A stretch of 64,000 bases of DNA from Rhodococcus yunnanensis NBRC 103083 (lineage in GTDB: Bacteria; Actinomycetota; Actinomycetes; Mycobacteriales; Mycobacteriaceae), in contig NZ_BCXH01000001.1 in assembly GCF_001895005.1 (NCBI RefSeq), forward strand, positions 310,001 to 374,000. The letters run 5' to 3'. Positions within the stretch are counted from its first letter, which is position 1. Every line of letters begins with the position of its first letter. Both the position numbers and the translations under genes were made by a program. The notes beneath the pieces are model-generated. The model was not told the origin of the DNA. It was given only the letters and a program-made list of their open reading frames with translations, and did not search any database. Shown piece after piece: positions 9,194-19,670 of the stretch.

Positions 9194-10296
9194 ACGGAGG
9201 CCTTTCGATTACCACGAACGAGAAGATAGAGGAGGAACGGTCCGCCGAGGGCCGACGTGACGATGCCCACGGGAAGTTCCACGGGCAGGATGGTCCGAGC
9301 GATGAGGTCGCTGCCCACCACCAGCAGTCCGCCCATGATCGCCGAGGCGATGATCGGGGGTCCGGGAGTGCGCAGTAACCGAAGTGCGATCTGCGGAGCT
9401 GCAAGAGCGACGAATCCGATGGGTCCGGCTGCGGCGGTGGCGATCGCAGCAAGGGCGACCGACGCCAGCAGTAGAGATGCCTGACCGTACTGAAGTCGGA
9501 CGCCGAGCGAGCGGGCGTTGTCGTCGCCCAACCGAAGCGCGCCGAGTGTGAAGGTCGACACGACGGTCATGGATCCGACCACCACGATGGCAATCAGGAC
9601 GGGCCACACCTTGCCCCAGTCGGCACCGTTCAGAGATCCGTTGAGCCACAGTTGGGCTCGTGACACGTCGTTGATATCGGCACTGATGAGCAGCCACCCG
9701 ATCGCGGCAGTGAGCATCGCGTTGATCGCGATACCCACCAGGATCAATCGAAAACCTTCGACACCTCGCTTCCAAGCGAGTGCGTAGATCGCGATCGCGG
9801 TGATGACACCGCCGATCAGGGCAGCGACGGGTAGGCCGAGAGTCGCGAGGATGCCGACGAAGGTTCCTCCGCCGCCGAGCACGATCAGGGCCACGGCAGC
9901 GGCACTGGCACCTGCAGTGATACCCAGGATGTCAGGGCTCGCAAGAGCATTTCTCGAGATGGACTGCGTCACGGCGCCCGACATGCCGAGAGCCATGCCT
10001 ACCAATAGTCCGGTCAGCGATCGCGGAAGGCGAAGATCCATGACGATGAAGCGATCGATCCGCGAACCGCCGCCGACGAGCACGTCGACGACCTGTCCGA
10101 TCGAGAGCGGGAAATCACCGCGACCGATGTTGATGCACACGACGAGAAACAGAGCAGCCAGAAGCACCAGATTGATCAGAACCATCAGTGGCCGACGAAC
10201 CAGTGACACCGGTCCGAGGCGGAAGCCTGGTCTGGACGGAACCGTCGATTCACCGGCGTCGAGGTCCGATGGTGGTGATTCCAGATGCGCGGTCAC
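9190..10296 (-). CDS. FecCD-family siderophore ABC permease
   Basis: 368 residues with about ten membrane helices. Typical FecCD/BtuC stretches include RLPRSLTGLLVGMALGMSGA, NALASPDILGITAGAS and the C-terminal AAPQIALRLLRTPGP. It forms the translocation channel together with the preceding permease. It overlaps both neighbours by four bases (ATGA junctions), indicating a tightly coupled operon. An N-terminal cytosolic extension of about 30 residues precedes the first helix. Confidence 0.92.
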   Translation of the reverse strand: MTAHLESPPSDLDAGESTVPSRPGFRLGPVSLVRRPLMVLINLVLLAALFLVVCINIGRGDFPLSIGQVVDVLVGGGSRIDRFIVMDLRLPRSLTGLLVGMALGMSGAVTQSISRNALASPDILGITAGASAAAVALIVLGGGGTFVGILATLGLPVAALIGGVITAIAIYALAWKRGVEGFRLILVGIAINAMLTAAIGWLLISADINDVSRAQLWLNGSLNGADWGKVWPVLIAIVVVGSMTVVSTFTLGALRLGDDNARSLGVRLQYGQASLLLASVALAAIATAAAGPIGFVALAAPQIALRLLRTPGPPIIASAIMGGLLVVGSDLIARTILPVELPVGIVTSALGGPFLLYLLVRGNRKASV

Positions 10297-11768
10297 AGGC
10301 TTGCCAACTTCCGACGACGAACGAGAGCGATGAAGAACGGGGCACCGAACAGTGCGAGCACGATGCCGACCTGGAGCTCACCCGGTCGGACGACCACTCG
10401 TCCGATCACGTCGGCGATCATCAGCATCACTCCGCCCATGAGTCCGGCGTAGGGGACCAGCCAGCGATAGTCGGGACCTGTCACGACCCGCGCGACATGT
10501 GGGACGACGAGACCGATGAAGGCGATCGGGCCGCACGCCGCGGTTGCCGCTCCGGTGAGCAGTGTGATCGCGATGATGCCGACCGTGCGCGTGAGAGCGA
10601 TGTTGGTGCCGAGAGATCTGGCGACGTCCTCGCCGAGGCTCATGACGTTGAGGCCTGGGGTGCTCGCGAGTGCGATCAGAACTCCGATGACGAGAAACGG
10701 CAGCACCTGCCACAGCACATCGAGGCCTCGCCCTGCCACGGAACCTACCGACCAGAACCGGTATCCGTCGAGACTGGTCTGATCGAGCAACACGACAGCG
10801 TTGGTCATGGCGGCGAGAAAGAACGCGACTCCGGCTCCTGCGAGCGCCAGGTTGAGCGGACTCGCTCTTCCGTTTCCTATCGACGACAAGCCGAACACCA
10901 CGATGCTCGCGACTGCGGAACCAGCGAAGGCGAACCACAGATACTGACTGGGAGAATTGAATCGGAAGAGGTAGATGGAGAGCACGACGAAGAACGCTGC
11001 ACCGGCATTGAGTCCGAGAAGGCCTGCGTCGGCCAACGGGTTTCTGGTGTGTCCCTGAATCAACGCGCCTGCGATACCCAACGCGATACCCACGACGAGC
11101 GCGAGCAGAGTTCTGGGCACTCTGAGAGTGCGGATGATGATGTCAGTGTCCGTGCCGGTCGAGTTCAGCAGCGCGTGTCCGATCTCGGCGAACGTCAGTG
11201 GCCGTGCCCCGATCGCGATGCTGGCGAGTATTGCGGCGGCAAGAGCAATCGCAAGCACGACGAGACCGAGAACTCTCCGCTTCCGAATTCCGGCCACGGT
11301 GTTGTCTCTGGGAATCGGTTCGAATTGCTCGTCCAGCGCGGTCTTCTCGCGAACCACCTGGGTATTGCGCCGCCCGATACCGATCTGTCGGAGCAGTGAG
11401 CGCCGCAGGCCCAGCGGTCCGCCCGACTCGGAATCACGCACGATGAGGTCGGTCCACCGCATGCCGGTGCTCTGGCCCTCGCGGCCCTCTCGAAACCCCT
11501 GGTTCCACAGCAGCAGCCCACAGGCGACGGCGACGGCAATGGCTCCGAACACGAATCGGTCGGCTTCACCGCCGCCGTTGTCGTCGCGCAGGGAATCGAC
11601 GATCGACCAGCCGATGGCAAGGGGGAGAAGAACTATCGCGAGATCGACGACGGTAGCAGCAAGGCGCAGACGCCACGGTGCAGTCCCGCGAGGAATCTCT
11701 TCTTTGGCGAAGTTTTCGTCGGGCGTCGGGTGAGGATTTCCCGGGCCGAGCAATGGGGCCGTGGTCAC
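10293..11768 (-). CDS. RDD-domain / FecCD permease fusion
   Basis: 491 residues from GTG 11768, with GAGGAG upstream. Residues about 30-145 form an RDD domain: LRLAATVVDLAIVLL at its start and the GQSTGMRWTDLIVRDSESGG block that closes such domains. After a charged linker (about 145-165) comes a complete FecCD permease (RTLRVPRTLLALVVGIALG; ARNPLADAGLL-like HTRNPLADAGLLGLNAGA). The RDD part adds two or three helices of unknown function to an ordinary importer subunit. It is the first gene of the operon and faces the iron-box promoter region. Typical FecCD proteins are about 340 residues. Confidence 0.88.
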   Translation of the reverse strand: MTTAPLLGPGNPHPTPDENFAKEEIPRGTAPWRLRLAATVVDLAIVLLPLAIGWSIVDSLRDDNGGGEADRFVFGAIAVAVACGLLLWNQGFREGREGQSTGMRWTDLIVRDSESGGPLGLRRSLLRQIGIGRRNTQVVREKTALDEQFEPIPRDNTVAGIRKRRVLGLVVLAIALAAAILASIAIGARPLTFAEIGHALLNSTGTDTDIIIRTLRVPRTLLALVVGIALGIAGALIQGHTRNPLADAGLLGLNAGAAFFVVLSIYLFRFNSPSQYLWFAFAGSAVASIVVFGLSSIGNGRASPLNLALAGAGVAFFLAAMTNAVVLLDQTSLDGYRFWSVGSVAGRGLDVLWQVLPFLVIGVLIALASTPGLNVMSLGEDVARSLGTNIALTRTVGIIAITLLTGAATAACGPIAFIGLVVPHVARVVTGPDYRWLVPYAGLMGGVMLMIADVIGRVVVRPGELQVGIVLALFGAPFFIALVRRRKLASL

Positions 11769-11807
11769 TGTTGTTGTGACTCCTCACTGTGTAGAAGTGG
11801 TACCGGC

Positions 11808-11826
11808 TTAGGTTACGGAACCCTTC
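11808..11826. promoter_or_regulatory. IdeR/DtxR-like iron box (proximal to importer operon)
   Basis: TTAGGTTACGGAACCCTTC matches 13 of 19 positions of the IdeR consensus, with a perfect left half (TTAGGTTA). It lies 40 bases upstream of the minus-strand permease start. Confidence 0.5.
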
Positions 11827-11840
11827 ACCGAAGTGCGCGT

Positions 11841-11859
11841 CCAGGTAAGGCTAGCCAAG
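11841..11859. promoter_or_regulatory. IdeR/DtxR-like iron box (central)
   Basis: The core AGGTAAGGCTAGCC (11843-11856) matches 13 of 19 consensus positions over the full box. The identical 14-base core recurs at 12768-12781. It sits between the two divergent starts. Confidence 0.55.
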
Positions 11860-11909
11860 GTGGCGCGTGACGGAGGGAACACGGCGTGCCCCTCGGCCCG
11901 CCCGGATCA

Positions 11910-11928
11910 CTTGGTTAGGCTAACCTAT
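11910..11928 (+). promoter_or_regulatory. IdeR/DtxR-like iron box overlapping a -10 element
   Basis: It contains the perfect core GGTTAGGCTAACC and matches 16 of 19 consensus positions. TATGTA at 11926-11931 can serve as the -10 for the gene starting at 11975, so iron-loaded IdeR would block RNA polymerase directly. This is the strongest iron box in the window. Confidence 0.8.
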
Positions 11929-11974
11929 GTAAAACGGACCTCAGGGTCACGTCTGTCGATAGAGGGAGTGTCTG

Positions 11975-12736
11975 ATGTCAGTAGCAACTACCACTACCGC
12001 TGCCTGGGCTGATGTGCATCGTTCACTCGCCGGCGCCGACGAAGGCAGTCCGCTGGCTCGCTCGTGCATCCGGCTTCGTGCGCTCAACGCTGACTATCCG
12101 AGGATGTATGCGGTAGCAACGATGGCGAACGAGGCAAAACGCCGATGGTGGCAGCTGGCAGCCGGGCTCGACGACGGGCGCACCGACCAGATGCTCGCGC
12201 GATGCGTCGAAGATCTTCGAACCACCGAGGCGGCCGCCTCACAGGTCGCCACCGCCCTCGTGCACGCCGTCGTCGGCCGCGTTGCGGCACTTCTGGTCCT
12301 CGACGGCCGGGCATGGGATCCGGGCATCGACAACATGTGGATTCACATGGACAGCGACGGCGGCATCGACTGGGCGGGAGTTGCGTCCCCGGTTCTCCGA
12401 ATTCTCCCTGGTGACTCACTCGAAGGTGCCCCGGGCACAGTGACGCTCCCGTGCGAGGAGGCGCTCTTCGTGTGGACCGCACACCGATGCATCACCTCGC
12501 TCGAGGCAGTGCTGCGCGCAATCGGTGACCGGGCTCCGCTCGATACTCGAACGTTCTGGAGCTTGGTCGGCGACGCCGTGCTCGGCGCCTCCACCTACGT
12601 GCCGATCCTGGCAGGCACGCATGCGTCCACTGGCGCGCGGCGCGGGCAGTTGCTTCTCGATGCGTTCGTTGCCGCCGGGGCGCCGGTCAGATCGCGTCCG
12701 GCAACACTGGGCCGGATTCGCATGCGTGCGTCCTGA
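11975..12736 (+). CDS. FhuF-like (ferric siderophore reductase-like) protein lacking the Fe-S cysteines
   Basis: 253-residue soluble protein beginning at ATG 11975, with an AGAGGGAG ribosome site. It is rich in Ala, Arg and Trp. The TFWSLVGDAVLGAS region and the position beside a siderophore importer resemble actinobacterial FhuF-like ferric reductases. Those end in a Cys-rich [2Fe-2S] motif, which is absent here: the C-terminus is RPATLGRIRMRAS. The call therefore rests mainly on context and overall look. An IdeR box 47-65 bases upstream makes iron regulation likely. It may be a divergent reductase, or a protein binding the siderophore without electron transfer. Confidence 0.45.
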   Translation: MSVATTTTAAWADVHRSLAGADEGSPLARSCIRLRALNADYPRMYAVATMANEAKRRWWQLAAGLDDGRTDQMLARCVEDLRTTEAAASQVATALVHAVVGRVAALLVLDGRAWDPGIDNMWIHMDSDGGIDWAGVASPVLRILPGDSLEGAPGTVTLPCEEALFVWTAHRCITSLEAVLRAIGDRAPLDTRTFWSLVGDAVLGASTYVPILAGTHASTGARRGQLLLDAFVAAGAPVRSRPATLGRIRMRAS

Positions 12737-12765
12737 GAAACCTTTGCCTCGGAGACGCTTGCCAA

Positions 12766-12784
12766 AGAGGTAAGGCTAGCCTAT
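12766..12784 (+). promoter_or_regulatory. IdeR/DtxR-like iron box with overlapping -10
   Basis: The core AGGTAAGGCTAGCC is followed by CTATGGTAAT and matches 14 of 19 consensus positions. TATGGT at 12782-12787 is a candidate -10. The arrangement copies that at 11910-11931. What follows is not a protein gene but a short stretch ending in a terminator. Confidence 0.65.
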
Positions 12785-12792
12785 GGTAATCA

Positions 12793-12892
12793 CAGACGAA
12801 CGGACCGCGCCGGAGTCCTGAGGGCTGCAGTGACTCCCGGTCCTTGCCACGGCGGGCCCCACATTCATCGAATGTGAGGCCCGCCGATTTTT
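12793..12892 (+). ncRNA. Candidate iron-regulated small RNA of about 100 nt
   Basis: Between the iron box/-10 and a strong intrinsic terminator lies about 60 nt of non-coding sequence plus the terminator stem. If transcription starts 6-8 bases after the -10, the product is about 100 nt. The only ORF is a 12-codon frame beginning at 12783 inside the box, without a ribosome site. The alternative is that the box is fortuitous and the terminator simply ends the upstream gene. Confidence 0.4.
12850..12892 (+). terminator. Intrinsic terminator
   Basis: Seven inner and nine or more outer base pairs (12850-12866 with 12870-12886) are broken by a single C/A mismatch, with a 3-nt loop. TTTTT follows at 12888-12892. 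It ends plus-strand transcription before the thioesterase gene. Confidence 0.85.
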
Positions 12893-12967
12893 CTGTGTTC
12901 GGTCTCGTGTAGTCCTGATTGAGACTTCCGACGTCGCCTCGGCGCGGAACCTGCATGAGGAGAGACG

Positions 12968-13429
12968 TTGACCGATCAGGAACCGACATCGACCGGCGGA
13001 CCGACCGTCAGTACCGATCCCGCCGTCGTGACAGAGCTGTGCGGGCGCGGATTCGACGGGGCCATCGGTCTCGTCTACACCGAGGTGACCGCCGATCGAG
13101 TGCGCGCCGAGTGGACCGTGACGCCGAGCCTGCATCAGCCCGCGGGCATCATGCACGGCGGCGTGTTGTGCTCTGTGGTCGAGTCGTTGGCCAGCCTCGG
13201 CGCCACGGCATGGTTGGGCGAGCGTGGGCATGTCGTCGGCGTCAACAACAACACCGATTTCCTTCGCGCCTCGAGAACCGGTCGTCTGAGCGCCGAGGCC
13301 GTTCCGGTCCACCGCGGACGGACGCAGCAGCTGTGGCAGGTCGACATCTCCAACGATGCGGGCAAACTCGTCGCGCAGGGAAAGGTCCGGCTCGCGAACA
13401 TCGTCGACACCGCAACTCTGGGACACTAG
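12968..13429 (+). CDS. PaaI-type hotdog-fold thioesterase
   Basis: 153 residues from TTG 12968, with GAGGAGAG just upstream. The hotdog core is clear: HQPAGIMHGGVLCSVVESLAS contains the usual HGG active-site turn, followed by NNNTDFLRASRTG. PaaI-like proteins hydrolyse acyl-CoA, often aryl-CoA, thioesters. It is followed after five bases by the aldolase gene, probably in one operon. The substrate is unknown. Confidence 0.85.
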   Translation: MTDQEPTSTGGPTVSTDPAVVTELCGRGFDGAIGLVYTEVTADRVRAEWTVTPSLHQPAGIMHGGVLCSVVESLASLGATAWLGERGHVVGVNNNTDFLRASRTGRLSAEAVPVHRGRTQQLWQVDISNDAGKLVAQGKVRLANIVDTATLGH

Positions 13430-13434
13430 GCCGT

Positions 13435-14703
13435 GTGAGAGACGACAAGATCGCAGAATCCGGATTCGACGGTACTCGACTCGACGACGTCGGCCGTTCA
13501 CGAATCGAATCGATCCTCGGACCGGTGGATGCGCGGCTGGGGCGTGACTATCCGGGTGATCGCATCGGGGGCCAACCGATCCACACCGTGTACCTGCCCG
13601 CATCGGACGCCGATCCGAATGTTCTCCGGCACTGGGGCTCACAGGCGTCGAGTCTGCTCGAGAGCAACGCCGAGCTGTTCGAGTCCCTCGACCCCGCCGG
13701 GGTTCTGCCGTCGGTACGCGCGACGCTCTCCACCAGTCCGATCCAGGATGTTCGGCTCGATTTCGAGGACGGGTACGGCTGGCGATCGGACACGGAGGAG
13801 GATCGCCACGCACGCGAGAGCGGAAAAATTCTCCGCACGTTGTCGGTGGATCCGCTGGGTCCGACGTGGTTGGGTGTCCGCACGAAAGGGCTTGCGCCAC
13901 ACGAAAGGCTTCGTGGCATCCGGACCCTCGAACTCGTGCTCGACGGTGCAGGGGGCGTGCCGGACGGATTCGTCTTCACCGTCCCGAAGCTCCGCGCCGC
14001 GGAACAGGTCACCGCGGTGGTCGCCCTGTGCGAAGAACTGGAGCGGGCTCACGGACTACCGGACCGCGCGCTTCGATTCGAATTACAGATCGAGAGTCCG
14101 CAGGCGATCGTCGGGCGGGACGGAACTGCGACCGTCGCACGGGCACTCGGGCTCGCCGACGGCCGTTGCACGTCGCTGCACTACGGCACGTACGACTACA
14201 GCGCGGCGTGCGGCATCACGTCGGCGCAGCAGTCTCTGGCCCATCCGGTTGCCGATCATGCCAAGAACGTCATGCTCGTGGCGGCGGCCCAGTCCGGGGT
14301 GTGGGTGTGCGACGGTTCCACCCAGGTGGTGCCGTCGGGCTCCGAGATCGAGATCGAGGCTGCAGTGCGACGGCATTTCGCGTTGGTGACCAGGTCGTTG
14401 GAACGTGGCTTCTATCAGGGCTGGGACATGCATCCGGGCCATCTGGTGACGCGGTGGCTGGCCACGCTGACGTTCTTTCGAACTGCCATGCCGACGGCGG
14501 CCACCCGTGTCGCGGCCTATCTCGATCGTCGGGACAGCGGCGTCATGGACGAGCCCGCGACGGCGCAGGCCCTCGCCGGTGTGCTGGTGCGCGGACTCGA
14601 TTCAGGAGCGGTGACCGAGCAGGAACTGCTCGACGTCTCCTCGTCCGTGTCTCGGTCCGTGCTGGTCGGATTGTTGGGTAGAACCGCAGCCGCCGAGTTC
14701 TAA
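13435..14703 (+). CDS. HpcH/HpaI aldolase / citrate lyase beta-like protein (DUF6986-type)
   Basis: 422 residues from GTG 13435; the frame is open further upstream, but this start directly follows the thioesterase stop. TIM-barrel signatures of the citrate-lyase/malate-synthase-like superfamily are visible: DVRLDFEDGYG (metal-binding acidic residues), FELQIESPQAIVG, and LHYGTYDYSAACGI. It is longer than typical CitE proteins (about 290), as are actinobacterial relatives of this group. The reaction is unknown; C-C cleavage of an acyl-CoA or ureido compound is plausible. The neighbouring urease operon hints at nitrogen metabolism but proves nothing. Confidence 0.75.
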   Translation: MRDDKIAESGFDGTRLDDVGRSRIESILGPVDARLGRDYPGDRIGGQPIHTVYLPASDADPNVLRHWGSQASSLLESNAELFESLDPAGVLPSVRATLSTSPIQDVRLDFEDGYGWRSDTEEDRHARESGKILRTLSVDPLGPTWLGVRTKGLAPHERLRGIRTLELVLDGAGGVPDGFVFTVPKLRAAEQVTAVVALCEELERAHGLPDRALRFELQIESPQAIVGRDGTATVARALGLADGRCTSLHYGTYDYSAACGITSAQQSLAHPVADHAKNVMLVAAAQSGVWVCDGSTQVVPSGSEIEIEAAVRRHFALVTRSLERGFYQGWDMHPGHLVTRWLATLTFFRTAMPTAATRVAAYLDRRDSGVMDEPATAQALAGVLVRGLDSGAVTEQELLDVSSSVSRSVLVGLLGRTAAAEF

Positions 14704-14871
14704 TTGCTCTCCACCGGTTCGGATTTCGGAAGCAAGGCACAGCCGGTCGTGTTTCGGTCAGGTCACATCGACGTAACGGTTGATCGCTCGACATCGGCTG
14801 CCCGCCGACCCGAATCGTGTCAGTATTAGCGTTGTCGTGAGACGGCGTACGAGTGAGAGAAAAGAGAACCA

Positions 14872-15503
14872 ATGCGGCTGACTCCGCACGAGCAGGATCG
14901 CCTGCTTCTCAGCTACGCCGCGGAGTTGGCGCGCAAGCGCCGGGCACGCGGATGCAAGTTGAATCACCCCGAAGCGGTTGCACTCATCACCGACCATCTG
15001 CTCGAGGGCGCGCGCGACGGACATTCGGTTGCTCGGCTCATGGCGTCCGGACGCGAGGTTCTGACCGCCGACGACGTCATGAGCGGTGTCCCGGAACTAC
15101 TTCCCGAAGTGCAGGTGGAAGCCACCTTCCCGGACGGAACCAAACTCATCACCGTCCATGAACCGATATCGCCGAAACGCGGTGACAATCACCTGGTCCC
15201 GGGCGAGGTCATCACGCTGGACGGCACCATCGAGATCAACGAAGGCGCCGACGTCGTGACGATCGACGTCGTCAACACCGGCGACCGGCCGATTCAAGTG
15301 GGGAGCCACGTGCATTTCCCTCAGGCCAACACCGCGCTCGACTACGACCGCGCGCGTGCTCACGGACGGCGGCTCGACATTCCCGCGGGCACCGCTGTGC
15401 GGTTCGAACCCGGCATTGCCATGACCGTTCGACTCGTCCCACTCGGCGGTAGCCGAGAGGTGTACGGACTGAGCCTCACTCCTCCCGGAAAGCTGGATTC
15501 CTG

Positions 15504-15504
<1 letters not shown>
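14872..15504 (+). CDS. ureAB: Urease subunit gamma/beta fusion
   Basis: 210 residues. Positions 1-100 are urease gamma ([41 protein letters not shown]). From about 105 on they are urease beta ([38 protein letters not shown]). In most bacteria these are separate genes; the fusion is known in Helicobacter and some actinobacteria. The stop overlaps the ureC start (TGATG). The 168 bases upstream hold the probable operon promoter, but I see no clear metal or nitrogen operator. Confidence 0.95.
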
Positions 15505-17221
<1,717 letters not shown>

Positions 17222-17225
<4 letters not shown>

Positions 17226-17878
17226 GTGCGGTGGCCATGCAGGTGTCGACCGTTCTGACATTGGCGGATTCTCGTCTCCCGACCGGCGGGCACGTCCATT
17301 CCGGCGGAGTCGAGGAAGCCATCGCACAAGGGCTCGTTCGAGACGTTCCGACCGTCGAGGCATTTCTGACGCGGCGACTGCGAACGAGCGGTGCCGTCGC
17401 CGCGTCGATCGCGGCCGCGGTCTGCGCCGGCTTCCTGAACGCGACTGCCGCCGAAGCGGAGACCGACGCTCGCACCCCGTCGCCCGCCGCGCGCCGCAGC
17501 TCGCGCGCACAGGGGAGAGGTTTGCTTCGGCTGGCCACAACTACATGGCCGGAACACGATTGGGCCGCGCTCGGGCGTCGCCCTCACCTGCCGGTGGTGG
17601 CCGGAGTGGTAGGTCGAGTAGTGGGGCTCACGGGGCAGGACCTGGCATCGGTCCAGATCTACACGACCATGACGGGCGCAGCCATCGCAGCACAGCGGTT
17701 GCTTGCGCTCGATCCCTCCGAGGTGGCTGCGTGCACCTTGCGGCTGGCTCGCATCTGCAACGAGGTCACCGATCAGGTGTGCGCGGAACTACCTGCGCTG
17801 ATCGATCTGTCCGATCCGCTGCTCGACGTGCTGTCGGAATCACACGCCTTACGCGAACGTCCACTGTTCGTATCCTGA
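17222..17878 (+). CDS. ureF: Urease accessory protein UreF
   Basis: 218 residues from TTG 17222, which overlaps the ureC stop; ATG 17237 is an alternative. The family start [21 protein letters not shown] is visible, as is the all-helical C-terminus. UreF forms the UreD-UreF-UreG activation complex that loads nickel into apo-urease. Its stop codon lies within an 18-bp tandem duplication. Confidence 0.92.
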
Positions 17879-17897
17879 CCTCTGTTCGTATCCTGAC
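17864..17897. repeat. 18-bp tandem duplication at the ureF stop codon
   Basis: CTGTTCGTATCCTGAC occurs at 17864-17879 and again at 17882-17897 (period 18). The first copy carries the ureF stop codon. The second lies in the ureF-ureG gap, which is the only non-overlapping junction among the ureC to ureD genes. Confidence 0.9.
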
Positions 17898-17931
17898 ATC
17901 GAAGTATCTCTCGACACGAAAGGCGGCAACC

Positions 17932-18624
17932 ATGCCCCCGCATCTCATCGACGGTGAGCCCCACCAACACGGTCTCGACCGACCCAAACGCGCCCGCGTT
18001 CCCGGGGAAGCGCTGCGCGTCGGGATCGGCGGGCCTGTCGGCTCGGGCAAGACCGCGCTGGTGGCGGCGTTGTGCCGTGAGCTACGAGACGAGCTGTCCT
18101 TGGCGGTACTGACCAATGACATCTACACGACCGAGGATGCCGACTTCCTGCGCAGGCACGCGGTTCTTCCCGATCGGCGCATCACTGCCGTACAGACCGG
18201 TGGATGCCCACACACTGCGATTCGCGACGACATCACGGCCAATCTCGACGCGATCGACGACTTGGTCGAGAGCAATCCGCCGCTGGATCTGATTCTCGTG
18301 GAATCGGGTGGCGACAACCTCACCGCCACGTTCTCGTCCGGCCTGATCGATGTGCAGATATTCGTCGTCGACGTCGCGGGTGGTGACAAGGTTCCGCGTA
18401 AGGGGGGACCGGGAGTGACGTTCTCCGACCTGCTGGTGATCAACAAGACCGATCTGGCGCCGTTCGTGGGGGCGGATCTGACTGTCATGGAGAACGACGC
18501 CGTGCGCGTCCGGGAGGGTCGTCCGACCGCGTTGATCTCGCTGACCGACGACCCGTCCGCATCGTTGGTGCTCGAATGGGTGCGATCGCAGCTGAAGGAG
18601 TCGGCCGCCGCCGATGCGCACTGA
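17932..18624 (+). CDS. ureG: Urease accessory GTPase UreG
   Basis: 230 residues from ATG 17932. The SIMIBI GTPase features are P-loop GGPVGSGKT (33-41), the metal-binding motif in [17 protein letters not shown] and NKTDLAP. GTP hydrolysis by UreG drives nickel insertion. The short His-containing N-terminus ([11 protein letters not shown]) may bind nickel. No ureE follows, as in many actinobacteria. It overlaps ureD by 11 bases. Confidence 0.95.
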   Translation: MPPHLIDGEPHQHGLDRPKRARVPGEALRVGIGGPVGSGKTALVAALCRELRDELSLAVLTNDIYTTEDADFLRRHAVLPDRRITAVQTGGCPHTAIRDDITANLDAIDDLVESNPPLDLILVESGGDNLTATFSSGLIDVQIFVVDVAGGDKVPRKGGPGVTFSDLLVINKTDLAPFVGADLTVMENDAVRVREGRPTALISLTDDPSASLVLEWVRSQLKESAAADAH

Positions 18625-19279
18625 GCTCACCATCGAGGCGTCCGCGGACCGTAGTCCGCGAATCAGATCGGTCGGAGGACTGAGCGGACGCCTCACCGGG
18701 CCGGACACCGTCCACATGATCGGTACTGCCGCGACACCGCTGGGCGGAGACGAGATGAGCATCCGGATCGTCGTCGGCGCAGGGGCCAGACTGACGGTTC
18801 GCAGCGTCGCGGCGTCGGTCGCTCTTCCCGGCGGCGCCGAGGTCGAGTCGTCGGCGGAATGGCTGTTCGTCGTCGACGAGGGGGGAGTGCTGGTCTTCGA
18901 TCCCGAACCGATGATCGTGGCGGGCAACGCCGTTCACCGAACTCTCACCGACATCGCGTTCGCCGCCGACGCGACCGTCGACTACCGAGAACGGGTACAG
19001 ATCGGGAGGGCAGGCGAGCACGCAGGCCGGTGGCACGGAACCATGCGGACCGATATCGGTGGCGTGCCGCACCTTCGACACCGCGTCGAACTGGGTGCAG
19101 GGACGGTGGGCCATGATGCGATATCCGCGCCGATGGCATTGTGCAGCAGCGTGATGTTTCCCGACACTCGTGTCGCGGCGGCGGTGGGGAGCTCGGCGGT
19201 GCGGATGCCGCTTGCCGGCGGTGGAACTCTGACGACTTCGACCGGGCCCCGTCTCGACGCACTACCGTTGCTGTCATGA
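18614..19279 (+). CDS. ureD: Urease accessory protein UreD
   Basis: 221 residues, somewhat shorter than enteric UreD (about 270). The middle contains the recognisable [24 protein letters not shown] and [10 protein letters not shown] region. It scaffolds UreF-UreG on apo-urease. Its stop overlaps the ATG of the ArsR regulator (ATGA), tying the regulator into the urease operon. Confidence 0.88.
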   Translation: MRTELTIEASADRSPRIRSVGGLSGRLTGPDTVHMIGTAATPLGGDEMSIRIVVGAGARLTVRSVAASVALPGGAEVESSAEWLFVVDEGGVLVFDPEPMIVAGNAVHRTLTDIAFAADATVDYRERVQIGRAGEHAGRWHGTMRTDIGGVPHLRHRVELGAGTVGHDAISAPMALCSSVMFPDTRVAAAVGSSAVRMPLAGGGTLTTSTGPRLDALPLLS

Positions 19280-19650
19280 ACAGTGCGCCCGTCGACAAGG
19301 ACTCGACCGAGCCGTTCGATCCGGAACACGTGGCGCAGGCGCGTGCCGCCCTCGACGCCGTGGACGATCTCGGTGTCTGGGTTCAGCGGTTCGACTTGCT
19401 CGGCGACCCGACGCGACTGCGGATCCTGCTGTGCATGCACCGCGCACCGGGGATTTGCGTGTCGGATCTGTCTGCGGCGCTCGGAATGTCGGCGACGTCG
19501 GTATCGCACGCACTACGACTCCTCAGAAACGAAGGATGGGTCGCGGTGCAACGTGACGGCAAGAAGATGACGTATCGCCTCGACGACGATGTAGTGCATA
19601 CTCTGCTACACGAAGTCGGCGCCACCCATGCACATCACGTGCAGGAGTGA
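19276..19650 (+). CDS. ArsR/SmtB-family metal-sensing regulator, likely nickel-responsive
   Basis: 124-residue winged-helix protein from ATG 19276, overlapping the ureD stop. The HTH is LGDPTRLRILLCMHRAPGICVSDLSAALGMSATSVSHALRLLR in the usual ArsR arrangement. The last helix and tail are rich in Asp and His (DDDVVH, HEVGATHAHH), like the alpha5/C-terminal nickel sites of NmtR and KmtR. Its location as the last gene of a nickel-enzyme operon suggests nickel sensing. No operator was recognised at the operon front. Confidence 0.82.
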   Translation: MNSAPVDKDSTEPFDPEHVAQARAALDAVDDLGVWVQRFDLLGDPTRLRILLCMHRAPGICVSDLSAALGMSATSVSHALRLLRNEGWVAVQRDGKKMTYRLDDDVVHTLLHEVGATHAHHVQE

Positions 19651-19670
19651 CGCCGATACGTCGGGGAAGA

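Noticed and set aside
12783..12821. 12-codon ORF starting inside the iron box
   Set aside because: No ribosome site, and the ATG lies at or before the expected transcription start.
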